In this document: positions 53,296 through 61,481 of the stretch, piece by piece
How the letters are laid out: each line of letters begins with the position of its first letter
Position numbering within the stretch: position 1 is the stretch's first letter
From: CBDCWQ01 sp965223435
GTDB taxonomy: Bacteria > Myxococcota > Kuafuiibacteriia > Kuafuiibacteriales > Kuafuiibacteriaceae
Assembly (NCBI GenBank): GCA_965223435.1
Contig: CBDCWQ010000023.1
Span: forward strand, 1,550,001 to 1,614,000
Length of the DNA: 64,000 nt
Direction: 5' to 3'
Position numbers and translations under genes: made by a program
The notes under the pieces: generated by a model
Told to the model about the DNA's origin: nothing
Databases searched by the model: none
What the model saw: only the letters and a program-made list of their open reading frames with translations

Positions 53296-55386
53296 ATGAG
53301 CCCGAAGATTCAAGAGCGACACCTGAGCAAGTCGGCATATGTTTACCTCCGGCAGTCGACGATGGGTCAGGTTCGTCATCACCGGGAGAGCACCGAGCGA
53401 CAGTACGCGTTGAAGGACAAGGCGATACGCCTGGGTTGGCGGGCCGATCGGATCAAAGTATTGGATGGGGACCTGGGCTTGTCAGGGACCCAGTCGACGA
53501 CCCGGACGGACTTCCAAATGTTGGTCGCCGATGTGTCGATGAACAAAGTCGGTGCGGTGTTCTCCTTGGAAGTCTCGCGTCTTTCGAGATCCAACACAGA
53601 TTGGCACCGCCTGTTAGAGCTCTGCGCGTTGACGGAGACTTTGATCATCGACGGGGACGGCTGCTACGACCCGTCGGACTTCAATGATCAACTTTTGCTC
53701 GGTTTAAAGGGGACGATGTCTTCGGCAGAATTGCACTTCATTCGCGCCCGTCTCCAGGGTGGTAAGATCAACAAGGCGAAGAAGGGAGAGCTTCGTTCCC
53801 CGTTGCCGGTGGGGTACGTGTACGATGAATCGGGCCGGACATTGGTCGATCCGGATAAAGAAGTTCGGGGCGCGATCAATCTGTTGTTCGACACGTTCAA
53901 GGAATTGGGTAGCGCGTATGGCGTTGTTCATCACTATGCCAAAAATCAACTGAAGTTTCCGAAGCGTTCTTATGGGGGTGCATGGGATGGAAAGCTTATC
54001 TGGGGTAATTTGGTGCATGGGCGCGTCCGAGGTGTGCTGAGGAATCCTGGGTACGCTGGGGCTTACGTTTACGGTCGCTATGGGTACGAGAAAACGATCA
54101 CCGAAGATGGCCGTATTCAGACCAAGATCTACGAAAAACCCATGGAAGAATGGTCGGTGGTGATCCAAGATCACCACGAGGGCTATATCTCATGGGATGA
54201 CTTCGTGGAGCACCGACAGATGCTGACAAAAAACCAAACGAATGGGCAAGAGAGACGACTTCCTGGTCCAGCGCGGGAAGGTTTAGCTTTGATGCAGGGA
54301 CTTTTGCTCTGTTCGGATTGCGGCCGTCATATTTCTGTTCGTTATACAGGCAACGGTGGTCTCTATCCGACCTACCAATGCACGTGGAAGAAGCGCGATG
54401 GGATCTCTCATCGACACTGTATCAATATTTCTTGCGGTCTTGTTGATGGAATCGTGTCCGAACGGATTATAGAAGTCCTTCAGCCCTCAGAGATCAAGAT
54501 AGCACTTCGCGCATTCGAGGAGCTGGAGCGGAGAAGTACGGCCGTCGATCGGCAATGGCAACTCCAAATTGAACGAGCAGAATACGAGTCCAATCTCGCT
54601 CAGCGACGTTATGATGAGGTAGACCCGTCCAATCGAAATGTCGCCTCGACGCTCGAAGCTCGATGGAACGATGCGCTTTTGAACCTCGAATCCATTCGCG
54701 AAAAATATGATGAACACCGTAAGAAAGAAGGTCTGTCCGACTGGAAGGAACGAAAGGCTGAGATTCTCACGCTGGGCCAAGATTTGCCTCGCCTTTGGCG
54801 TTCAAAAACGACGAAGTCCAAAGACCGTAAGAGGATTTTACGCCTTTTGATCCAGGATATCACCGTCAAGAAGCAACCCGGCGCCAAGACAGTACAGCTA
54901 CAAATCCGTTGGCAGGGCGGAGCAACCGAGGCGCTGGAGGTCGACATTCCGCAGAATATCGCGGACAAGTGGCGCCATTCTCCTGAGATTGTAGACCGGG
55001 TGCGAGCACTGGCCAAGACGCTTACGGATGGACAGATTGCCAGGAAGTTTACCGAGGAAGGTTTGCAGTCCAATAAAGGGAATGATTTTACTGCAAGCGG
55101 GATCTCGTGGATCCGGTATAAGCATTCCATCCGTGCTCCAAACCTCAAACGTTCGGAAGAGCTCACGGTCAAAGAAGTTGCCTCGAAGTTCGACGTCAGC
55201 GCCCACGTGGTGTACTACTGGATCGAACGGAAGATGCTAAAGGCTCGCAAGCTCAACTCCGGATCTCCCTGGTGGATTACGCTCGATCACAAAACAGAAC
55301 GGAAGTTACTTCAGTGGACTGAGTCCTCCCCTCGCATTGCAAAGAGCCGCAAATCCCAAACGCGCATTGAAGGAGGTGCATTGTGA
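53296..55386 (+). CDS. Large serine recombinase (resolvase/invertase N-domain)
   Basis: 696 aa from the ATG at 53296 with AAAGAGGAG seven bases upstream. The catalytic domain begins AYVYLRQSTMGQ (nucleophile Ser with Arg) and has SLEVSRLSRSNTDW (conserved SRLSR motif). The recombinase domain follows, then a zinc ribbon (LLCSDCGRH with C-x(n)-C later in YQCTWKKR and NISCG), a coiled coil (~400-470), and a C-terminal MerR-like HTH (LTVKEVASKFDVSAHVVYYW). It catalyses site-specific integration or excision of the element through a 5' phosphoserine intermediate. It appears intact. Confidence 0.92.
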   Translation: MSPKIQERHLSKSAYVYLRQSTMGQVRHHRESTERQYALKDKAIRLGWRADRIKVLDGDLGLSGTQSTTRTDFQMLVADVSMNKVGAVFSLEVSRLSRSNTDWHRLLELCALTETLIIDGDGCYDPSDFNDQLLLGLKGTMSSAELHFIRARLQGGKINKAKKGELRSPLPVGYVYDESGRTLVDPDKEVRGAINLLFDTFKELGSAYGVVHHYAKNQLKFPKRSYGGAWDGKLIWGNLVHGRVRGVLRNPGYAGAYVYGRYGYEKTITEDGRIQTKIYEKPMEEWSVVIQDHHEGYISWDDFVEHRQMLTKNQTNGQERRLPGPAREGLALMQGLLLCSDCGRHISVRYTGNGGLYPTYQCTWKKRDGISHRHCINISCGLVDGIVSERIIEVLQPSEIKIALRAFEELERRSTAVDRQWQLQIERAEYESNLAQRRYDEVDPSNRNVASTLEARWNDALLNLESIREKYDEHRKKEGLSDWKERKAEILTLGQDLPRLWRSKTTKSKDRKRILRLLIQDITVKKQPGAKTVQLQIRWQGGATEALEVDIPQNIADKWRHSPEIVDRVRALAKTLTDGQIARKFTEEGLQSNKGNDFTASGISWIRYKHSIRAPNLKRSEELTVKEVASKFDVSAHVVYYWIERKMLKARKLNSGSPWWITLDHKTERKLLQWTESSPRIAKSRKSQTRIEGGAL

Positions 55387-55402
55387 AGCGTCCGTCCCGA
55401 CG

Positions 55403-56407
55403 TTCACCGACAAAGTGATGCAAAGAGCGGTGACGATGCTGCTGGAGGCGATCTACGAGCAGGATTTCCATCCTGACTCTTACGGCTTCCGTCCAGGTCG
55501 CTCGGCTCACCATGCGCTCGAAGGGCTGCAGAAACGGCCGACGTACTGGCAACAATGCTGGGTGATTGAGGCTGATATTCAAGGCTTCTTCGATGCCCTT
55601 GAGCACAAGCATCTACGGCGTTTTCTCGATCAGCGGGTACGGGATGGAGTAATTCGTAAGGTCATCGACAAATGGCTCAAAGCGGGCGTGCTGGAAGAAG
55701 GCATTCTGCAACGCTTCAAGATGGGTACACCGCAAGGTGGGGTAGTGTCGCCGATTTTGGCGAATATCTATCTCAACCATGTGTTGGATGCCTGGTTTGA
55801 AAATGAGGTCCGTCGCCGTGTGGGACGGCGCGCACGAATCATCCGCTATGCGGATGATTTCGTGCTGTTGTTTGGAAAAGAGGAGGATGCTCGGCGTGTG
55901 TTTGCGATACTCCCGAAACGCTTCGCGCGGTACGGTTTGTCGCTGCACCCGGCAAAGACTCGGCTCATTCCTTTTACGAGTCCAGAGTGGATCCGTGAGA
56001 GGGGAAGTAAACCGGGTACATTTGTCTTCCTCGGCTTCACCCATTTTTGGGCTCGGTCTCGGAAAGGCCGGTATGTGGTCAAGCGGAAAACATCGAAGGA
56101 ACGTTTCAGCCGTAGCCTCAAACGCGTAAAAGAGCAGTGCCGGCGAATGCGGCATGGGTGCTTACGGGACCAACACAAACGGCTGGGCCAAATGCTTCGA
56201 GGGCACTACAACTACTTCGGAATCACTGGAAATGGCGACGCCATTGGACACTTTCGTCAGGAAGTGGAACGGATATGGGGTCGCTCTCTCTCACGTCGGA
56301 ACAGCCGGCGTTTCGCGTGGCAGCGTTTTGCCGCCATCCTGAAGCGTTACCCGCTTCCGTACGCGAGAGTGGTTCACAGTGTTTGCCCGAGCGAACCTAC
56401 AGCCTGA
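55403..56407 (+). pseudogene. Group II intron reverse transcriptase/maturase, C-terminal fragment
   Basis: Resumes at TFTDKVMQRAV and carries the RT core: EIYEQDFHPDSYGFRPGRSA-type block (YGFRPGRSAHHALE), IEADIQGFFDALEH, GTPQGGVVSPILANIYL, the catalytic RYADDFVLLF, and KTRLIPF. The maturase (X) domain follows (LRGHYNYFGITGN). There is no C-terminal endonuclease domain, as in several bacterial lineages. The frame is open from 55337, but residues before 55403 belong to the inserted element. It is separated from its N-terminus by the recombinase element. Confidence 0.85.
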
Positions 56408-56408
56408 G

Positions 56409-56482
56409 GAGCCGGATGCGGGAATTCTGCACGTCCGGATCTGTGGGAGCCCCGAGGGAGCGATCCCTCGGGGCGACCTAGC
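56409..56482 (+). ncRNA. Group II intron domains V and VI
   Basis: Domain V is exactly 34 nt (56409-56442), begins GAGC (catalytic AGC triad at 56410-56412), and has the two-base bulge region near CACGUCC. One lower-stem pair is G-A where G-U is usual. Domain VI (56443-56482) is a long hairpin, GCCCCGAGGGA with UCCCUCGGGGC and a GCGA loop, with an unpaired A near its 3' base as branch-point candidate. Confidence 0.8.
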
Positions 56483-56685
56483 GCTCTGGAAAGACCAGGC
56501 CAACGGACCAAAAACGCTTCTACGCAATCGCCAGAGGCTCCGCTATGGAGTGTGGAGCAATTGTCGACGCCTGTTTTGCTCTTGGCTTTATCGACAAAGC
56601 ATCGGTTCGGGAGGCTGTTAAGATACTCGACCCGATCGTTCGCATTCTCTCCAAGATGTGCCTTCCCCCTCGAACCCGCCGGTAG
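56483..56685 (+). pseudogene. Four-helix-bundle (S23) protein, 3' exon
   Basis: Continues the gene begun at 51616: SGKTRPTDQKRFYAIARGSAMECGAI is the family hallmark, shown here by RFYAIARGSAMECGAI, followed by LGFIDKASVREAVKILD and ending LPPRTRR-stop (TAG 56683-56685). Together the exons encode 117 aa, the normal family length. The right-hand hexamer array starts 3 bp after the stop codon. Confidence 0.85.
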
Positions 56686-56688
56686 GAA

Positions 56689-56724
56689 TCCAGGTCCAAG
56701 TCCAGGTCCAGGTCCAGGTCCAGG
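56689..56724 (-). repeat. TGGACC hexamer array (right arm, inverted)
   Basis: About six units, reading TCCAGG/TCCAAG on the plus strand, which is TGGACC/TGGACT on the minus strand. It forms an inverted-repeat pair with 51550-51613. The next bases (AAAATGAGG...) are the resumed IS5-type 3' end. Confidence 0.92.
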
Positions 56725-56747
56725 AAAATGAGGTTATGAGATGCGCT

Positions 56748-58149
56748 CTAGCACTACCTGATCAGCCTCCGCGCAGCGTTTTTACTGAACTTCCTGTGAC
56801 AGGTGGGACAGCTCCCCAACCAGTGCATAAGCACCACAACAAGGGCACGGTGAAAGTCCGCCCACGTCCACGGGTTCTGATGGCTCTCCGGGGGAAAAAG
56901 CCTCTCGGTGGAGGGAAAGAAAAGCGTGCAGTAGTGAAACCATGGCTAGATGACGGTGCAAACCGCCCCAACTTCGGCCCTCGTAGCGATCGAATCCAAG
57001 TTTTTGCTTCATGTCCTGGTAGTCACGTTCGATGTGCCACCGCATCTTGACTAGGCGAACGACCTCTTTGATCGAAGCACTTCTGGGGAGAGAGCACAGA
57101 TAGTACTTAAAAGATTCGTCCGCCGAGACTTCCCTCTCCATGACCAACCAAATGGGATCACTTGCTCTCTTCTTCTTGGTTCGGCGCTCCGCACTGCGAA
57201 CACGGACCGCATAAAATTGTCCTCGCATTCTCCCTGTGCTGCCTTTCCTCCATAGTACGGTTCTAAACTTTCCGTCGGACCAATACTGATGAGCAAGTTG
57301 GTCGACTCGGACAGGCTTTTTGCCATTCTTATCTCGATCCTGGGTAAACGGACGGCCTGATTTTCCTGTCCGGGGAGGCACCTCAGGCCGGCTTCCCGGC
57401 GGCCAAACGGTAGTGTTAGATGAAATGCCGACTCCGTAGACAAGTCCCAGTTTTGTCAGGCCATCGCGAAAATCGCGGCTATCGCCATAGCCAGCGTCGG
57501 CGACCACTGGGCGTTTGGGCATACCGTGACCTATCGCTGCTTCAAGTTGGTCCAATGCTATCTCTGGCTTACTTCGGAAATCGCTCTCTTTCGATGGCAC
57601 CCCCACTTTCTTTAGCTTCGCCTCGTCTTCAGTCCACGACTCGGGAAGATACAGCTGAGCATCCAAGCAAAGTCCGAAATCGTCCGATATGGCATGCATC
57701 GTGACAATGATCTGACAATTGTCGATTTTCCCCAGGGTCCCGGAATATTGTCTTTGAACCCCCGCAGAACTCTCGCCCTTCTTGGCAATCCCCGTATCGT
57801 CGATCGCATAGGCTTCGAATTTATCGCCCTGCCGTGAAACTGTTTCTTGGAGCCGTGAGAACACGTTGTGGTGAGTAAACCGGCCCTTCTGGAGAGCCCT
57901 TTGGATACGCTGCCGCCGAGCCTCGACGTTACCTGGATCGAGTCGGGAGCCGATTCCAAAGACGCTCTTTTGCGGAAGCTCCAGCCCAATCCCCTGGCAA
58001 TACCAGGTCAAAGCCTCGATGCGCTCGTCGTTTTCCAAGTTCGACAAATGAGCCGTGAGAAACGACTCGAGTTCCTTCTGAAGAGATCCAAATGTCCGGC
58101 TCATGGACACTTTGGATCACAAGTGAGGTCCCTAATCAAGTAGTGCTAG
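56748..58149 (-). mobile_element. Complete IS701-type element (copy 2)
   Basis: CTAG target duplications (56748-56751 and 58146-58149) flank terminal repeats CACTACCTGATCAG and, from the right end, CACTACTTGATTAG. A 4-bp CTAG duplication is typical of the IS701 family. It is inserted exactly between the right end of the IS5-type element and the 178-bp inverted-repeat element. Confidence 0.9.
56782..58110 (-). CDS. IS701-family transposase
   Basis: 442 aa, complete. It shows the DDE layout of IS4/IS701 enzymes: FEAYAIDDTGIAKKG (first Asp), VVADAGYGDSRDF (second Asp) and KMRWHIERDYQDMKQKLG (Glu, YREK-like region). The C-terminus has CPCC. The start at 58110 gives MSMSRTFGSLQKELESFL, the usual family opening. 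It shares nearly identical sequence with the remnant at 46328-47178. Confidence 0.94.
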   Translation of the reverse strand: MSMSRTFGSLQKELESFLTAHLSNLENDERIEALTWYCQGIGLELPQKSVFGIGSRLDPGNVEARRQRIQRALQKGRFTHHNVFSRLQETVSRQGDKFEAYAIDDTGIAKKGESSAGVQRQYSGTLGKIDNCQIIVTMHAISDDFGLCLDAQLYLPESWTEDEAKLKKVGVPSKESDFRSKPEIALDQLEAAIGHGMPKRPVVADAGYGDSRDFRDGLTKLGLVYGVGISSNTTVWPPGSRPEVPPRTGKSGRPFTQDRDKNGKKPVRVDQLAHQYWSDGKFRTVLWRKGSTGRMRGQFYAVRVRSAERRTKKKRASDPIWLVMEREVSADESFKYYLCSLPRSASIKEVVRLVKMRWHIERDYQDMKQKLGFDRYEGRSWGGLHRHLAMVSLLHAFLSLHREAFSPGEPSEPVDVGGLSPCPCCGAYALVGELSHLSQEVQ

Positions 58150-58323
58150 TACCCCTTGCCGGAAGTTCGCTCCCGGTTTTCGCCGGCCCTCGTCCTCCCT
58201 GCTGGCGTCGCCGCTTCGCTCTCGTCGGTTGCATAGGCAGACTATGCGCCCTCCTCGCGCCACCACCAAGAAAAACGATGACTCGGCGAAAACGCGGAAC
58301 GAACTTCCGGCAAGGGGTACTAG
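58146..58323. repeat. 178-bp inverted-repeat (MITE-like) element
   Basis: Arms of about 40 bp begin CTAGTACCCCTTGCCGGAAG at each end. The first 24 bp are perfect, then about three mismatches to TTTTCGCCG. The middle has a small GCATAG/CTATGC hairpin. No protein is encoded. The right arm supplies the stop codon of the downstream DUF459 gene; the left arm was the target (CTAG) of the neighbouring IS elements. Confidence 0.8.
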
Positions 58324-59861
58324 GGTGTGGGTGTTTGGGAGGCGGAGCCATCCTGTCCGTACCAAGCGATCAGTTCATTCAGCTTTTCGAAATCGTCGTC
58401 GGTGGTTTTTTTGTAGCGGTGGGGGACACCGGCGCCGACCAGGGCGTGGTGGAGGTCGTCGATGTTTGGACCGAGCAATCCGAAACCGGAGGAAACGGGG
58501 AGATGTTGGGTGACGTCCCGCATCAGGCTCTGTTGAAAAAAAGACGCTTCTTGGGGCATGGTGCTCGGCATGACCAGCAGGACCTGCTGGTGGGCCTCTG
58601 CCAGTCTCTGGAGCGTGCGGTGCAAAGGGTTGGGCCAGTTGGCCCAGTCTTGTTTTTCGCCGGGGAAGAGATAGAGGCCTGGCCGGGTCTGGCCCTTGCC
58701 CAGTTCTCGAGGGGTGAAAGCGACGTACGAAAACCAAGCTTTGTGGGTCTGAGAATAAAAGCGGTGGGCCTCGGGCTGGGCGAGCTCGGGGTCATTCACG
58801 GGGAGCAAGAAGATGCGCTCGAGTTTTTGCAGGACCTGGTCGACGACATAGGCGGCCCCGAGCCGGCGGTAATGGACCCCATCGCTGGTGCGCATCAGTC
58901 CGCGTTTGCCTTTGTACCGCACGGATTTCCGGTATTGGCCTTTTTTCGTTGACGACATCTCCCACGTCGAAATCCAAAGGACGTTGGCTTTTTCGGCTGC
59001 GCTTCGTTGGACCGCGTTCAGGCGCTTCATTTTCCGTGCGAACTTGGCTTTTCGCATGTTGGGCATCCCGAGAAAGACCAAATCTGCCCCATGCTTTTTG
59101 GCGACCTCCACCATTTCTTGGACCCGTTCGGCGTAGAGCTGGTTCCAGGCCTCGGTGCCGAATTTGATGTGGCCTTTTTTGCCCGACGGGATGTTTTGCG
59201 CCCCGTTTCCCCCGAAGTTGGCCACCACGAGGTCGGGTTTGAAACGAGCGGCCAGGCTGGCAAACTTTTTGGGCCAGTTGAAGAAGTCGGGGCGCGACAG
59301 CCCGGTGGCCAGTTTCCCGAAGCGTTTGACCCGCACATGGTTGTAGCGGGAAAAACGGCGTTCAAGTTCGACACCCAAGGCAAACTGAATGGAGGACGCG
59401 CCAATGACCAGCACCCGGGTTTTGGGCTGGGGGCTAAGGTGTTGGCGCTGCGACGGGGCGGAGGGGTGGGGGGCCTCTGCCCCGTTTTGGTCTTTGCCTA
59501 ATGCCGCGGTGCCCCCCCCCGTATGTTGGGGTTCGGCATCGGGATCCGCGTCGGCCTGGGCCTCGAGCACCAAGACCGGGTCGTTGATCATGGCGCGCAG
59601 CGACTCAAGCGCGCTGCGCACTGGGGAGCGTCCGAGGGCCTGTCCCCAACCGTCGACGGTGTCGATGGCGCCCAAGAGGCCATGCCATTCAGCGGTGGCG
59701 TCGTTTTTGGTTACTTCGTCGCGAAGCTCGGGGGCTCCGTAGATGGAAAGGAAGCCGACGGTGAACCAGATACAGAGCAGCGCAACGAAAGGACCCGTCC
59801 TTTCGTTGCGCACCCAGCCGATGACCGGTGCCTTCTTGGATTTTTTCTGGGGGTCAGCCAT
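58320..59861 (-). CDS. DUF459/SGNH-type periplasmic protein with extra C-terminal domain
   Basis: 513 aa from the ATG at 59861, one base after the stop of the MBOAT gene. One membrane anchor (FVALLCIWFTVGFLSIYG) is followed by a low-complexity linker. The SGNH-like domain has VLVIGASSIQFALG (Ser block), VVANFGGNGAQN (Gly/Asn blocks) and TSDGVHYRRLGA (Asp-x-x-His). The last ~130 residues form an additional domain (PGLYLFPGEKQDW, QQVLLVMPSTMPQ) resembling part of an alpha/beta hydrolase without an obvious GxSxG. With the MBOAT partner it probably O-acylates an extracytoplasmic glycan, as AlgI/AlgJ-type pairs do. The stop codon lies in the MITE-like repeat. Confidence 0.8.
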   Translation of the reverse strand: MADPQKKSKKAPVIGWVRNERTGPFVALLCIWFTVGFLSIYGAPELRDEVTKNDATAEWHGLLGAIDTVDGWGQALGRSPVRSALESLRAMINDPVLVLEAQADADPDAEPQHTGGGTAALGKDQNGAEAPHPSAPSQRQHLSPQPKTRVLVIGASSIQFALGVELERRFSRYNHVRVKRFGKLATGLSRPDFFNWPKKFASLAARFKPDLVVANFGGNGAQNIPSGKKGHIKFGTEAWNQLYAERVQEMVEVAKKHGADLVFLGMPNMRKAKFARKMKRLNAVQRSAAEKANVLWISTWEMSSTKKGQYRKSVRYKGKRGLMRTSDGVHYRRLGAAYVVDQVLQKLERIFLLPVNDPELAQPEAHRFYSQTHKAWFSYVAFTPRELGKGQTRPGLYLFPGEKQDWANWPNPLHRTLQRLAEAHQQVLLVMPSTMPQEASFFQQSLMRDVTQHLPVSSGFGLLGPNIDDLHHALVGAGVPHRYKKTTDDDFEKLNELIAWYGQDGSASQTPTP

Positions 59862-59862
59862 G

Positions 59863-61308
59863 TCAAAAACTAAAATAGATGGTCGCGGCCATCCCAAAAG
59901 GTTTGAGGGTGAAGAGCAGGAGCATGGCCGCGGCCCAAGCCAGGGGGCGCACCGGATTGGGGATGGCCTCATGCCATCGGATGAGGGCCATAAACACCCG
60001 TCGCCCGAAAAAGTTCATCCACAGGGTCAACAGGGTCACAAAAAGGACGCCCACATCGAAGCCCGAGCCCCGGAGGGTCATATCCGCCATCCGGCCAAAG
60101 AAGTCCCAGGCGGTGGTGAGATCGGTGGTCTTGAAAAAAATCCGGGTGAAGGCGCAAAAGCTGATGGTGGCAAAACAGCCGGCGGCCTGCCACCAGAAGG
60201 GATAGCTTCGGTTGGTCTCAATGCCGAGGTCACGACGAATGTCGAGTGAGGCTTTGTATACCGACAAGCCGATGCCGTGGAGCGTACCCCAAATGACGTA
60301 ACCCCAGGTTGGTCCGTGCCAGACGCCACACGACACAAAGGTCACCATGAGATTGAAATAGCAGCGCAGTCGGCCCCGGCGGGACCCCCCGAGCGGAAAG
60401 TAGATGTACTCCCGCAGCCAGGTAGAGAAGGTGATATGCCACCGTCGCCAAAAGTCGCCGATGTCCGTAGCCCGATAGGGATAGTTGAAGTTTCGCGGGA
60501 TCTCGAACCCGAAGAGGAGGCCGATCCCTCGCCCGAGGTCGGTGTATCCCGAAAAATCGAGGTAGACCTGTGCCGTGTAGGCGTACACCGCGAGCACCAA
60601 CTCGGACGAGGCGTAGTTGGACGGCGCCAGAAATGCATCGGTGGTCAGATGCGAGGCCAAATAGGTGGCGAGAATCATCTTCTTGAACAGCCCGGTGATG
60701 ATGAGCACCACCGCCCGTGACAAATCCGGTACATGTTTGGGGGCCGGGGCGTGGATCTGAGGCAGCAGGTCCTCGGAGCGGCAGATGGGGCCGGCCCCAA
60801 GCTGCGGGAAAAGCGCGATGAATAGGAGGAAGTCCAGCAACGATTTGGGTTGGACGGCTCGCCCGCGAAAGGTATCGACGAGGTACGCCATGCCCTGGAA
60901 GGTGTAAAAAGAGATGCCAAAGGGGGCGATGACTTCCAGCAAGGGCAAGTGGGCTTCCAGGCCGAGAAAAGCCAAAAAGGCGCCCAGGTTTTCGATAAAA
61001 AATCCGTAGTATTTGAAAAACCCGAGGAAGCCGAGGTTGGCCACCAGACCGGCGGTCAGAACCATCTTTTGACGGGGGTGCTTTTCCAGGGAAACCAGTG
61101 CTTTGCCCAGTCCCCAGTTGACAACAGAGGATAGGATGATGGTCGCCAGAAAAAGGGGCTTGAATTTCCAGGCGAAGAAGTAACTGGCCCCCAGAAGAAA
61201 CAGCTTCTGCGTCGTCCGCGTCCGACGAAGGAGCCAGCTGATCGTGAGCACAACCAGGCAGAAATAGACGAACTTGATTGTGGGGAATTCCACGGCGCCG
61301 GTTCCCAC
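59863..61308 (-). CDS. MBOAT-family O-acyltransferase (AlgI-like)
   Basis: 481 aa, about 11 membrane segments. It has the family's invariant elements: APFGISFYTFQGMAYLVD, FPQLGAGPICR, DFSGYTDLGRGIGLLFG, FWRRWHITFSTWLREYIYFPLGG (cut at the RRWH motif) and VWHGPTWGYVIWG with the catalytic His. It moves acyl groups across the membrane for O-acetylation of alginate-like, cellulose or peptidoglycan polymers. The start is a GTG at 61308 with AGGTTGA just upstream; a GTG at 61293 is possible. It is followed directly by the SGNH partner gene. Confidence 0.93.
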   Translation of the reverse strand: MGTGAVEFPTIKFVYFCLVVLTISWLLRRTRTTQKLFLLGASYFFAWKFKPLFLATIILSSVVNWGLGKALVSLEKHPRQKMVLTAGLVANLGFLGFFKYYGFFIENLGAFLAFLGLEAHLPLLEVIAPFGISFYTFQGMAYLVDTFRGRAVQPKSLLDFLLFIALFPQLGAGPICRSEDLLPQIHAPAPKHVPDLSRAVVLIITGLFKKMILATYLASHLTTDAFLAPSNYASSELVLAVYAYTAQVYLDFSGYTDLGRGIGLLFGFEIPRNFNYPYRATDIGDFWRRWHITFSTWLREYIYFPLGGSRRGRLRCYFNLMVTFVSCGVWHGPTWGYVIWGTLHGIGLSVYKASLDIRRDLGIETNRSYPFWWQAAGCFATISFCAFTRIFFKTTDLTTAWDFFGRMADMTLRGSGFDVGVLFVTLLTLWMNFFGRRVFMALIRWHEAIPNPVRPLAWAAAMLLLFTLKPFGMAATIYFSF

Positions 61309-61481
61309 TCAACCTAGCATTGGGCGTGTCGATGCAAAAGGAACCGGCTCGGGAGGGCAAAGAATGCGCGTTTTTTGACGCGAGCCCTTGCTTGGATGAT
61401 GCTTTGGGCATCCCTCTATTTTTGGTCGGGGGCTGCCCTTGAGCCGGGTTTCGGGCTGTGTGAAGCTCGCTCAGCGTCGAC

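Larger units (their letters stand above)
52469..55402 (+). mobile_element. Serine-recombinase element (DUF5372 - DUF6788 - recombinase)
   Basis: A 2,934-bp insertion with CCGACG on both sides (52463-52468 and 55397-55402). Deleting 52469-55402 rejoins ATA CCG ACG to TTC ACC GAC AAA, restoring the RT sequence IPTFTDKVMQRAV. The three genes point the same way and form a module I know from rhizobial plasmids and other bacteria. Large serine recombinases normally use a short crossover core, compatible with the short shared sequence. Confidence 0.8.
51767..56482 (+). mobile_element. Group II intron (about 4.7 kb including a nested element)
   Basis: The 5' end TTGCG differs from the consensus GUGYG at the first base and is followed by a CCAGGC-AAA-GCCTGG hairpin of domain I. 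The 3' end has a 34-nt domain V (56409-56442) and a domain VI hairpin with a GCGA loop. Boundaries are set by the restored reading frame of the interrupted gene. The intron-encoded RT is split by a serine-recombinase element and has lost part of its N-terminus, so mobility and possibly maturase-dependent splicing are lost. Confidence 0.82.
51550..56724 (+). mobile_element. Hexamer-array-flanked four-helix-bundle element (candidate new insertion element)
   Basis: The left TGGACC array (51550-51613) and the right inverted array (56689-56724) bracket one gene, a 117-aa four-helix-bundle (S23) protein, with only 2-3 bp between array and start or stop codon. The unit sits inside an IS5-type transposase gene. 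Without the group II intron now inside it, the unit would be about 0.46 kb. No transposase of its own is visible. That the arrays act as element ends is inference from this single case. Confidence 0.65.
50752..56748 (+). mobile_element. IS5-type (IS427-like) element, interrupted by a nested insertion
   Basis: Terminal inverted repeats are GAGCACATCTCATAACCTC from 50752 and, read on the other strand from 56748, GAGCGCATCTCATAACCTC: one mismatch in 19 bp. Each end is flanked by TA within CTAG. The native element would be under 1 kb; it is stretched to 6 kb by the hexamer-flanked insertion at 51550-56724, which separates FLGLLD of the transposase from its last codons (AAA ATG AGG TTA TGA at 56725-56739, overlapping the right terminal repeat). 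Confidence 0.85.

Noticed and set aside
51550..56724. Diversity-generating retroelement (Avd-like four-helix bundle next to a reverse transcriptase)
   Set aside because: The RT has group II intron features (YADD, maturase X domain, domains V/VI downstream), lies inside the S23 gene rather than beside it, and no template/variable repeat pair is visible.
58136..58365. Short minus-strand frames across the inverted-repeat element
   Set aside because: They are translations of the repeat arms; both strands give similar products because the arms are inverted.
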